Positions 1 to 5,834 of a DNA stretch of 8,542 nt are shown one piece after another. Numbering within the stretch: position 1 is the first letter of the stretch; every line of letters starts with the position of its first letter. Source of the stretch: Anaerolineales bacterium (GTDB taxonomy: Bacteria > Chloroflexota > Anaerolineae > Epilineales > JAANWY01); contig JAANWY010000012.1 in the NCBI GenBank assembly GCA_018263655.1, positions 1 through 8,542 of the forward strand, written 5' to 3'. The notes beneath the pieces were generated by a model. It searched no databases. It was given only the letters and a program-made list of their open reading frames with translations, and was not told the DNA's origin. Made by a program: the position numbers and the translations under genes.

Positions 1-12
1 ATCTTCCGTGTT

Positions 13-185
13 CGCCGAGGTCTCCCGACCAAAGGCGGAAAGAGGTTGGCCTCTCTGCTCGCCGAGGTCTCCCGACCAAAGGCGGAAAGAGGTTGGCCTC
101 TCTGCTCGCCGAGGTCTCCTGACCGAAGGCGGTAAGAGGTTGGCCTCTCTGCTCGCCGAGGTCTCCTGACCGAAGGCGGTAAGAG
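13..185. repeat. 47-bp tandem repeat, 3.7 copies
   Basis: Units begin at 13, 60, 107 and 154, exactly 47 bp apart; the fourth is cut off after 32 bp. Copies 1 and 2 are identical over the unit. Copies 3 and 4 share three changes (CCCGACC to CCTGACC, then AAAGG to GAAGG, and GGAAAG to GGTAAG), so the array seems to have grown by duplication of two variants. Each full unit contains a short inverted repeat (AGAGG TTGG CCTCT) and a GGTC/GACC pair. The array ends 19 bp before the -35 box of the next promoter. There are no unique spacers, so this is not a CRISPR. Function unknown; it may be a slipped-strand expansion in the upstream intergenic DNA. Confidence 0.93.
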
Positions 186-204
186 CTCTCCCGCGCTCGG
201 AGGG

Positions 205-233
205 TTGACATTTTCTTCAGTACATAGTAAAAT
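205..233 (+). promoter_or_regulatory. Sigma-70-type promoter of the DeoR-family gene
   Basis: A perfect -35 hexamer TTGACA (205-210) is separated by 17 bp from the -10 hexamer TAAAAT (228-233), which matches the consensus at five of six positions. Transcription would start near 240, giving a 5' leader of about 35 nt before the ATG at 275. It is the only strong promoter seen before the first gene and may also serve the downstream dehydrogenase genes. Confidence 0.85.
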
Positions 234-260
234 GAAAGCAATCGTAAGCTAACTGAAAGC
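233..260 (+). promoter_or_regulatory. Candidate autoregulatory operator (paired TGAAAGC)
   Basis: The heptamer TGAAAGC occurs at 233-239 and again at 254-260. The starts are 21 bp apart, about two helical turns, and the first copy overlaps the -10 box and transcription start. Direct repeats of GAAAG-like sequence occur in operators of some DeoR-family repressors, and the gene that follows is a DeoR-family protein. Negative autoregulation is therefore reasonable. The site assignment is inference; no copy of the pair is seen in front of the E1 gene. Confidence 0.4.
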
Positions 261-274
261 GTTCAAAATCCACC

Positions 275-1063
275 ATGGTTGATAGCCTCAACGTCAAGGA
301 CCTATATCCTGAAGAGCGCCGGCGCCACATCCTCGATCGCATCAGGCAAAACGGACGCGTCTCGGTCAGCCGGCTCAGCCAGGCGTTCGGCGTCTCGGAG
401 GTGACAATCCGCGCCGATCTGCAGGCACTTGTGGACCGGAACCTCGTCGTGCGAACTCACGGTGGCGCCATCCTCGCCAGCCACCGCTTGCCCGAGCTGT
501 CGTTGTCGTTCCGTCAGCAACAGCAGATCCTCGAGAAAAGCCGCATCGGCGAGGCCGGCGCCGCCATGGTCTCTGACGGCGACGCCATTTTCCTCGACAC
601 AAGCAGCACCGCGTTAGCCCTCGCGTCACACATCAAGAATCGGCGGGAGTTGACCATCATCACCAACAGTTTAGCCGTCGTGCAAGCCATGTTGGACGCA
701 CCGGGCGTGACCGTCGTCATGCCCGGTGGCACTCTGCGCCGCGAGACAGCCTCGTTGATCGGCATCGATGGGCTAACGATGCTTCAGCAATTCAACGTTC
801 AGAAAGGGTTCTTCGGGGCGCACGGCATCAGCAAACCGGAAGGCCTGACGGACGTCAGCGTTGCCGAGGCTGAAGTGAAACGCATGCTGGTGGGAATGTG
901 CCGGCAGGTCATTACCGTGCTGGATGCCTCTAAGTGGGGGCGCGTCGGACTGGCTTCATTCGCCGACTTGGAAAACGTCGACTATGTCATCACCGATGAC
1001 GAGGCGCCGGCTGAGCTGGTCGACCAAGTCCGAGGAATAGGGATCGAGGTGCTACTGGTTTGA
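275..1063 (+). CDS. DeoR/GlpR-family transcriptional regulator
   Basis: A 262-residue cytoplasmic DNA-binding regulator, the usual length for the DeoR/GlpR family. Residues about 13-66 form the N-terminal winged helix-turn-helix: the recognition helix lies in SEVTIRADLQAL (41-52), followed by the wing VVRTHGGAIL. Residues about 80-240 form the DeoR_C sensor domain, related to sugar-phosphate isomerases, with typical landmarks: LDTSST (107-112), ITNSL (129-133), GGTLRRETASLIG (151-163), GLTD (190-193) and DASKWG (217-222). Family members usually repress and are released by a phosphorylated sugar or sugar-like metabolite. The ATG at 275 fits the start of the fold; no strong Shine-Dalgarno is visible before it. 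It lies 235 bp upstream of the E1-E2 genes on the same strand, so it may control them, but its effector cannot be read from the sequence. Confidence 0.93.
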   Translation: MVDSLNVKDLYPEERRRHILDRIRQNGRVSVSRLSQAFGVSEVTIRADLQALVDRNLVVRTHGGAILASHRLPELSLSFRQQQQILEKSRIGEAGAAMVSDGDAIFLDTSSTALALASHIKNRRELTIITNSLAVVQAMLDAPGVTVVMPGGTLRRETASLIGIDGLTMLQQFNVQKGFFGAHGISKPEGLTDVSVAEAEVKRMLVGMCRQVITVLDASKWGRVGLASFADLENVDYVITDDEAPAELVDQVRGIGIEVLLV

Positions 1064-1088
1064 GTTTGCGGGTCCCTTCACAACGAAT

Positions 1089-1298
1089 TTGAGGATTGAT
1101 CGAATTCTGCTTGGGCAATCGGACCCCATTCGTTCAATCCCTGAATTCGCTGTGAAGAGGACACTCGAGAAACGCGAGATTATTCCCAAGCCACGCACAG
1201 AACAGCTCGCCCCGCTCACTACAGAGTGGCGTAGGAATGACGGTACTCCACTTCGTTTCGTACCTGACTACAAACAGTATAAAAGGAGAATTGTCTAA
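1089..1298 (+). CDS. Possible small ORF, 69 codons, unrecognised
   Basis: An open frame from a TTG at 1089 to TAA at 1296-1298 fills most of the gap between the regulator and E1. Its stop codon directly abuts the E1 ATG (TAAATG), and its last codons (AAA AGG AGA) are the E1 ribosome binding site. The predicted peptide is basic and hydrophilic, with no membrane segment, cysteine pair or motif I recognise. There is no good Shine-Dalgarno before the TTG, and synonymous positions are less GC-rich than in the flanking genes. It is either a short leader peptide coupled to E1 translation or, more likely, a chance open frame in a 5' untranslated region. Confidence 0.2.
   Translation: MRIDRILLGQSDPIRSIPEFAVKRTLEKREIIPKPRTEQLAPLTTEWRRNDGTPLRFVPDYKQYKRRIV
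1283..1290 (+). promoter_or_regulatory. Ribosome binding site of the E1 gene
   Basis: AAGGAG (1283-1288) lies 10 nt before the ATG at 1299. It is the best Shine-Dalgarno in this part of the window and supports 1299 as the E1 start. Confidence 0.75.
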
Positions 1299-3389
1299 AT
1301 GGAAGCGACGAGAACGATGACCGCCGAGGATGTCTCGCCGGTCGTTGAAGAGCAGGCGTTAACCGAAGAAGAGCTGATCGACCTCTTACGCCAACTGATG
1401 GAGGTTCGGGCGTTTGAGAACAACATTCACGAATTGCTCGCCCGCGCTGTCTTGAAAGGGGCTTCGCACCTGTACGCCGGCCAGGAAGCGGTGGCCGTCG
1501 GCGCCGTCAGCGCCCTGCGGGATGATGACGTGGTCACCAGTACACATCGGGGGCACGGCCACTGCCACGCTCACGGCGACAAAGTGGCGCAGACTTCCGA
1601 TGCCAAGCAGGAACACTTCAACAAGATGATGGCCGAAGTGCTGGGCAAATCAGACGGCTACTGCAAGGGCAAGGGCGGCTCGATGCACATCGCCGACGTG
1701 GTTCACGGTAACCTGGGCGCAACCGGCATCGTGGGCGGTAATATCCCCGTCGCCACGGGCGCCTCACTGGCGCAGAAGCTCCAGGGCACAGATCGTGTCG
1801 TGCTCTGCTTCTTCGGAGATGGCGCCGTGAACACCGGGAACTTCCACGAGTCGATGAACCTGGCGAGCGTGTGGGATTTACCAGTCGTCTACGTGGTGGA
1901 GAACAACCTGTATGCCATGTCGGTGCCCTGGGAGGAAGCAAGCAGCACCCAGGATGTCGCCGACCGCGCCTGCGCGTACGACATGCCGGGCGAGATTGTG
2001 GACGGTCAGGATGTCTTGGCCGTGCGCGAGGCCGTCAGCCGCGCCGCTGAGCGCGCCCGTCGCGGCGAAGGCCCCTCGCTGATCGAGGCCAAGACGTACC
2101 GCTGGTTCGGCCATTCCCACTCCGACCCACGCGCCTATCGGACCAAGGAAGAGGAAGCCGAGTGGAAGGCGCGGGATCCGATCAACTTGCTCAAAGTGAA
2201 GCTTCAAGACCTCGGCATGCTGACCGAGCCCGAATTCGAGGAACTGCAGCAGCAAGTAGAGGAGAAACTGGACAAGGCGATGGCGTATGCCGAAGCCTCG
2301 CCAGCGCCTGATCCGTCCGAGCTCACCACCGACGTGTACGTCCCCTTCAAGTTCAGCGAGGCCGACATCGAGGCTGAGAAGAAACTACGCGAGTGGGTGC
2401 GCCACAATCCACAGCGGCGCACGATCTCCTATGCCGAGGCATTGCGCGAAGCCATGCGCGAGGAGATGGAGCACGATGACCGCGTCTTCCTCATGGGCGA
2501 GGACATCGGCCTGTACGGCGGCGCTTACGGCGCAACTCGGGGCTTGTGGGAAGAGTTCGGCGACGACCGCGTGCTAGACACGCCGATCTCCGAAGCCACT
2601 ATCGGCGGCGCGGCCGTCGGGGCGGCGATGGCCGGCATGCGGCCCATCGCCGAGTTCATGTACGTCGACTTCACCCCGCTGGCAATGGATCAGCTTGCCA
2701 ACCAGGGCGCCAAGAATCGCTACATGTTCGGCGGCGAGACCACGGTACCCATGGTCATCCGCACCGAAGGCGGCGCCGGCCGCGCCATCGCCGCGCATCA
2801 CTCCCAGAGCCTGGAAGCGCTGTGGACCCACTTCCCCGGCATCTACGTCGTCATGCCGGCCACCCCCTACGATGCCAAAGGCTTGTTGAAGGCCGCCATC
2901 CGCGACGACAACCCCATCATGTTCATCGAGCACAAGATGCTGTACAAGGAAAAGGGGCCGGCGCCCGAAGACGAGTACATCATCCCGCTGGGCGTGGCCG
3001 ACGTGAAGCGCGAGGGCAGCGATGTGACCATCGTCACCTACTCGCGCATGGTGTTGCGGGCGCTGGAAGCAGCGGAGACCCTGGCCGATGAGGACATTGA
3101 TGTCGAGGTCGTCGACCTGCGAACCCTAAAACCTCTCGACATCAACGCCGTTGTCGAGTCGGTCAAGAAAACCGGCCACGTGGTCGGTGTGACGGAGGGT
3201 TACGAGAACACCAGCTTCATTAACGAGGTACTGGCTCGCATCAACGAGGAAGCCTTCGACTGGCTGGATGCCCCCATGGTACGCGTGGCTTCCGCGAACG
3301 TGCCGGTGCCGCGCGCCGAGGTATTGGAAGACCTGGCCATCCCCAACGTCGACCGCATCGTCGAGGCTTGCCGAAAGGTGGTGAGCTGA
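1299..3389 (+). CDS. Fused E1 alpha-beta of a pyruvate/acetoin-type 2-oxo acid dehydrogenase
   Basis: One 696-residue chain carries both E1 halves that are separate polypeptides in the usual alpha2beta2 enzymes. E1 performs the thiamine-diphosphate-dependent cleavage of the 2-oxo acid (or acetoin) and reductive acylation of the E2 lipoyl group. The alpha half (about 20-340) has GGSMHIAD (126-133), the thiamine-diphosphate motif from GDG (173-175) to ENN (201-203), and GHSHSDPRAYRT (271-282). A charged linker follows (about 341-372). The beta half (about 373-696) has EDIGLYGGAYG (401-411), TPISEA with the expected cofactor-contacting Glu432, the catalytic His region AHHSQS (499-504), and the usual C-terminal subdomain. 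GGSMHIAD recalls acetoin dehydrogenase AcoA, whereas other stretches fit pyruvate dehydrogenase, so the substrate is undecided. Branched-chain oxo acid is a less likely alternative. The stop overlaps the E2 start, implying coupled translation. Confidence 0.92.
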   Translation: MEATRTMTAEDVSPVVEEQALTEEELIDLLRQLMEVRAFENNIHELLARAVLKGASHLYAGQEAVAVGAVSALRDDDVVTSTHRGHGHCHAHGDKVAQTSDAKQEHFNKMMAEVLGKSDGYCKGKGGSMHIADVVHGNLGATGIVGGNIPVATGASLAQKLQGTDRVVLCFFGDGAVNTGNFHESMNLASVWDLPVVYVVENNLYAMSVPWEEASSTQDVADRACAYDMPGEIVDGQDVLAVREAVSRAAERARRGEGPSLIEAKTYRWFGHSHSDPRAYRTKEEEAEWKARDPINLLKVKLQDLGMLTEPEFEELQQQVEEKLDKAMAYAEASPAPDPSELTTDVYVPFKFSEADIEAEKKLREWVRHNPQRRTISYAEALREAMREEMEHDDRVFLMGEDIGLYGGAYGATRGLWEEFGDDRVLDTPISEATIGGAAVGAAMAGMRPIAEFMYVDFTPLAMDQLANQGAKNRYMFGGETTVPMVIRTEGGAGRAIAAHHSQSLEALWTHFPGIYVVMPATPYDAKGLLKAAIRDDNPIMFIEHKMLYKEKGPAPEDEYIIPLGVADVKREGSDVTIVTYSRMVLRALEAAETLADEDIDVEVVDLRTLKPLDINAVVESVKKTGHVVGVTEGYENTSFINEVLARINEEAFDWLDAPMVRVASANVPVPRAEVLEDLAIPNVDRIVEACRKVVS

Positions 3390-4732
3390 TGGCCAAGGAT
3401 GTCTTTATCCCCAAGATGGGTCAGACCGTCGAAGAAGTCACTGTGATCAACTGGCTGGCCAAGGACGGTGAGAAGGTCGAGACAGGCCAAGAGATCCTCG
3501 AGATCGAGACAGACAAGGCCATCTTCTCCGTCGAAGCCTTGGCCGGCGGTTATCTCCATCGAGGACCGTACAACGCGGGGGACGTGCTACCGGTGCTGAC
3601 CGTGGTCGGCATCATCGGGGAGCAGGACGAGGCGTTCGAGCAGGTGGCAGAAGAGGTTGCTGAAGAGGTGCCTGAACGTCCGAGCCCTGCTCTGGAGCCC
3701 TCGGTCAGTGGCGATAGTGCGGAGGCGCCGGAAGAACCCGAACGCATCTTCGCTTCGCCTCGTGCGCGCAAGCTGGCAGCCGAAAAGGGCGTCGATCTGG
3801 CGCAAGTCACGCCCACCGGCGGTGGCGGCCGGCGCGTCGTGGAGCAGGATGTCGTGGACTATCTCGAAGCGGCGCCCAAGGCGACGCCGGTGGCTCAGAA
3901 GCTGGCCCACGAAGCCGGCGTGGATTTGTGCACGCTGAGTGGTACCGGCCCAGGCGGCAAGATCACGCGCCAGGACGTGGAGCAGGCGCTCGCTGTACCG
4001 GTTGAACCTGTCGCGGCGCCGGCGCCCGCCGAAGCCGACGTGCTAGAGCGCGTACCGCTGAAGGGTGTGCGCGGCGTCATCGCCGAACGCATGGGGCACA
4101 GCGCACAGACCACGGCGCGTGTGACCCTCGGCATGGAAGTGGACGCCACGGAGTTTGTGGAATTCCGAAACCGACTGAAAGCGCGCGTCGAGGAGACGTG
4201 GGGCTTCGCGCCCGGCTACAACGATTTGCTGGCGAAGGTGGTGGCGACCGCGCTGCGCCAGCATCCGTACATGAACGCCCGCCTGGCTGAAGACCACATC
4301 GAGCGCCTGGCCAACATCAACCTCGGCATAGCGGTCGACACCGAGCGCGGCTTGCTGGTGCCGGTGATCCGCAACGCTGACAGGAAGAGCCTGCGCGAGT
4401 TCGGCGCCGAATTCCGCGAGTTAGTCGAGCGGGCGCGGGCCGGCAAGTCGCTGCCCGATGACCTGAGCGGCGGCACGTTCACCATCACCAACCTGGGCAT
4501 GTTCGACGTGGATTTCTTCACGCCGATCATCAACCCACCGGAAGCCGCGGTCCTGGGCGCGGGCCGCATCTCCCCCAAGGCTGTGCCCCGCGACGGCGAG
4601 ATCGTGATGCGCCAGATGTGGACGCTCAGTCTGACGTTCGACCACCGGATTACGGATGGGGCGCCGGCGGCCCGTTTCTTGCAGCACATCAAAGAGCGGA
4701 TTGAAGAACCGTATTTGCTGCTAGCAGAATAG
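3389..4732 (+). CDS. Dihydrolipoamide acyltransferase (E2) with two peripheral-subunit-binding domains
   Basis: A 447-residue E2 that moves the acyl group from E1 to coenzyme A through a swinging lipoyl arm. Residues 1-77 are one lipoyl domain with the lipoylated Lys43 in ETDKA. An acidic, proline-containing linker follows (about 80-120). Two peripheral-subunit-binding domains come next, at about 122-160 and 166-201, each with the (A/V)xxLA...GVDL...GxGGxxxxxDV pattern. After an Ala/Pro linker, residues about 220-447 form the CoA-dependent catalytic domain with the active-site motif DHRITDG (His419, Asp423). The ATG at 3389 overlaps the E1 stop (TGATG) and has a GGTGGTGAG-like Shine-Dalgarno; an upstream TTG at 3368 in the same frame is inside E1 and less likely. 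No E3 gene is in the window, so a lipoamide dehydrogenase from elsewhere is needed. Acetyl is the most likely acyl group. Confidence 0.94.
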   Translation: MAKDVFIPKMGQTVEEVTVINWLAKDGEKVETGQEILEIETDKAIFSVEALAGGYLHRGPYNAGDVLPVLTVVGIIGEQDEAFEQVAEEVAEEVPERPSPALEPSVSGDSAEAPEEPERIFASPRARKLAAEKGVDLAQVTPTGGGGRRVVEQDVVDYLEAAPKATPVAQKLAHEAGVDLCTLSGTGPGGKITRQDVEQALAVPVEPVAAPAPAEADVLERVPLKGVRGVIAERMGHSAQTTARVTLGMEVDATEFVEFRNRLKARVEETWGFAPGYNDLLAKVVATALRQHPYMNARLAEDHIERLANINLGIAVDTERGLLVPVIRNADRKSLREFGAEFRELVERARAGKSLPDDLSGGTFTITNLGMFDVDFFTPIINPPEAAVLGAGRISPKAVPRDGEIVMRQMWTLSLTFDHRITDGAPAARFLQHIKERIEEPYLLLAE

Positions 4733-4760
4733 ACTCAGCAGAGTAACCGTTCAGGAGGTA

Positions 4761-4778
4761 TCAGGACTAGCATCCTGA
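4761..4778. repeat. Small hairpin TCAGGA/TCCTGA after E2
   Basis: TCAGGA (4761-4766) and TCCTGA (4773-4778) form a perfect 6-bp stem with a 6-nt loop, 28 bp after the E2 stop. No T-run follows, so it is unlikely to be a terminator by itself. Its right arm overlaps the edge of the large palindrome. Confidence 0.45.
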
Positions 4779-4936
4779 GTAGGTCGAAACGAAGTGGAGA
4801 CCGTATCGAAGCGACGTCCTGAGTTCATCGAAGGGGGTGCGGGTTTGCGACGGTTCTTCAAACAAGCCGCACCCCCTTCGACTGGGCTCAGGACGTCGCT
4901 TCGATACGACCTCGGCTTCGCCTCGGTCTACTCAGG
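4774..4936. repeat. 163-bp imperfect palindrome (REP/MITE-like)
   Basis: The arms are 4774-4847 and 4863-4936 with a 15-nt centre. Within them, 4803-4823 and 4887-4907 are a perfect 21-bp inverted match. Outer blocks CCTGAGTAG (4774-4782) and CTACTCAGG (4928-4936) also match exactly. An inner block around TCGAAGGGGGTGCGG matches with few differences. Between the outer and middle blocks each arm has a 20-bp variable segment bounded by GTC/ACC-type ends, itself able to form a small hairpin. The TCGAAGG and CTGAG words are typical of dispersed REP-like palindromes mobilised in trans. No transposase lies inside. It separates the E2 gene from the next transcription unit. Confidence 0.8.
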
Positions 4937-4940
4937 CGAC

Positions 4941-4996
4941 GTCCTGAGCGGCGTCCTGAGCGGCGTCCTGAGCCTGTCGAAGGGCCTGTCGAAGGG
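4941..4996. repeat. 12-bp tandem repeats beside the palindrome
   Basis: GTCCTGAG occurs at 4941, 4953 and 4965, a 12-bp period with a GCGTCCTGAGCG-like unit. CCTGTCGAAGGG then occurs twice in tandem (4973-4984 and 4985-4996). The words CCTGAG and TCGAAGG are those of the palindrome's arms, so these look like decayed or partial copies of the same repeat family. Confidence 0.8.
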
Positions 4997-5054
4997 ATGC
5001 TCCATGGGTTGCCCCCTGAACGCTTACTCAGCAGATTCCACTTTCGAGGAGTGG

Positions 5055-5085
5055 GGCACGCCCACGGGCGGCCCGTGGGCGTGCC
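5055..5085. repeat. Perfect 14-bp-stem hairpin, possible terminator
   Basis: GGCACGCCCACGGG (5055-5068) and its exact reverse complement (5072-5085) enclose a 3-nt loop CGG. The sequence AACTTCTTCTTC follows. The very stable GC-rich stem, 320 bp after E2 and before the next promoter, could stop read-through. The following tract is only moderately T-rich, so a terminator call is weak, and it may be another repeat-derived palindrome. Confidence 0.6.
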
Positions 5086-5146
5086 AACTTCTTCTTCGAT
5101 CATGAAATGCTACTACTCCCGGGACGGCATCGATGCTGCCCTTGCG

Positions 5147-5168
5147 CTCGAGTCAGTCTCGAGTCAGT
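5147..5168. repeat. 11-bp tandem duplication
   Basis: CTCGAGTCAGT is repeated exactly twice, at 5147-5157 and 5158-5168. No function is apparent. Confidence 0.7.
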
Positions 5169-5246
5169 ACTGAAGCGTGGAACGCGGTATCTTGATCTGT
5201 TCTGCCGGCTGACGTTGATTGGCAACTTGGGGGATTCCAGAATTTA

Positions 5247-5301
5247 AAACCTCCCAAAAACCCAAGATTTCTGAGGGAAACAGGCCATTTTTGGGAGGTT
5301 T
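5247..5301. repeat. 14-bp perfect inverted repeat, AAACCTCCCAAAAA
   Basis: AAACCTCCCAAAAA (5247-5260) and TTTTTGGGAGGTTT (5288-5301) are exact inverted copies around a 27-nt centre. The flanks GAGGGAAA (5273-5280) and TTTCCC (5303-5308) allow an alternative pairing. The AT-rich composition differs from the surroundings. It may be a small non-autonomous mobile element; as RNA the right arm is not followed by a T-run, so termination is unlikely. It lies 43 bp upstream of the next promoter's -35 box. Confidence 0.7.
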
Positions 5302-5343
5302 ATTTCCCTGGAAGTCCCTTACCCTACATTCCGAGAGGTCCAT

Positions 5344-5372
5344 TTGCCAAACTCAGAGTTTTGTGTTATAAT
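5344..5372 (+). promoter_or_regulatory. Strong promoter of the T-box/hom-asd unit
   Basis: TTGCCA (5344-5349) and a perfect TATAAT (5367-5372) are separated by 17 bp. TG at 5364-5365 gives an extended -10 (TGTTATAAT). Transcription should start near 5379, about 160 nt before T-box Stem I and about 565 nt before the hom start. No other promoter of this quality lies between here and hom. Confidence 0.85.
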
Positions 5373-5400
5373 GCTTGATGCCATTTACATTCGTTCAATT

Positions 5401-5534
5401 GTATCTTCTCAATAAGCTGGAGAAGGCCGTATTGGCCCCAAGATATTGAGAGGATACGTTCACTTGGCAAAGGCGCCAGGTTGACGTCGTCGTCGAGATC
5501 AGAGGTGTCAATCCTCTGATGCCTGCTGTACGTC
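5401..5534 (+). promoter_or_regulatory. Structured 5' leader segment upstream of the T-box
   Basis: Two hairpin domains lie between the transcription start and T-box Stem I. Domain A pairs 5401-5414 with 5444-5457 (14 positions, one G-U), and GGCC (5425-5428) can pair with GGCC (5434-5437) inside it. Domain B pairs GACGT (5483-5487) with ACGTC (5530-5534) and encloses a perfect 8-bp hairpin ATCAGAGG/CCTCTGAT (5498-5505 with 5513-5520). I do not recognise it as a known riboswitch. It could be an extra regulatory or stabilising module, or an unrelated structured remnant. Confidence 0.45.
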
Positions 5535-5661
5535 AGTTCAACGGCCATAATCAGGACGAGTACGTAGGGAACCAGCCCCAGAGAGGTGGGGTCACCGACT
5601 GGAAGCCCCGCCGGCTAAGCCTTGCGGAAAACCCCCTGGGAGCCGCCACCCAAAAGGAAAC

Positions 5662-5737
5662 AGTTAGTCAGGTGGTCAGATAGTCGGGTAGTCCAGCGAC
5701 CAAACGACTAACAGACCAATCGACTAACAGACTAATT
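5662..5737 (+). repeat. Inverted arrays of 8-bp repeats forming T-box Stem II
   Basis: Four 8-bp units ending in GTC (starts 5662, 5670, 5678, 5686) are followed by loop CAGC and five 8-bp units starting with GAC (starts 5698, 5706, 5714, 5722, 5730). Each GTC pairs with a GAC in register. The only GGTC unit on the left (5674-5677) faces a GACC unit (5714-5717), a compensated pair among units that are otherwise AGTC/GACT. The fifth right-hand unit allows the stem to slip by one repeat. GAA (5657-5659) and AGUA (5741-5744) flank it, as at the base of a T-box Stem II. Confidence 0.85.
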
Positions 5738-5834
5738 CTAAGTAGGCGTGGCCGGGTGACGACCGTTATACGTCATAGGAGGACAGTACCTGACGGGGTA
5801 CTGTTGGATATGGGTGGAACCACGGGAGTATGCA

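Noticed and set aside
13..185. CRISPR array
   Set aside because: The repeats are directly joined with no unique spacers, and there are no cas genes nearby.
1278..1283. TATAAA as a -10 box for the E1 gene
   Set aside because: It has no -35 partner, and transcription would begin near 1290, after the ribosome binding site.
3368..3388. TTG start for E2 at 3368
   Set aside because: It would add seven residues inside E1 that do not belong to a lipoyl domain. The ATG at 3389 has the stop/start overlap and a Shine-Dalgarno.
4794..5105. Open frames on both strands through the palindrome
   Set aside because: They translate repeat sequence, lack ribosome binding sites and resemble no protein.
5366..5548. 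Minus-strand open frame of 60 codons
   Set aside because: It reads across the structured leader hairpins and the -10 box, has no clear ribosome binding site, and any likeness to transposase fragments was too vague to defend.
5630..5632. AAC (asparagine) as the T-box specifier
   Set aside because: The UGGA bulge predicts tRNA base 73 = U, but tRNA-Asn has G73, and the controlled genes are for threonine/methionine synthesis. It is kept only as an alternative in the feature text.
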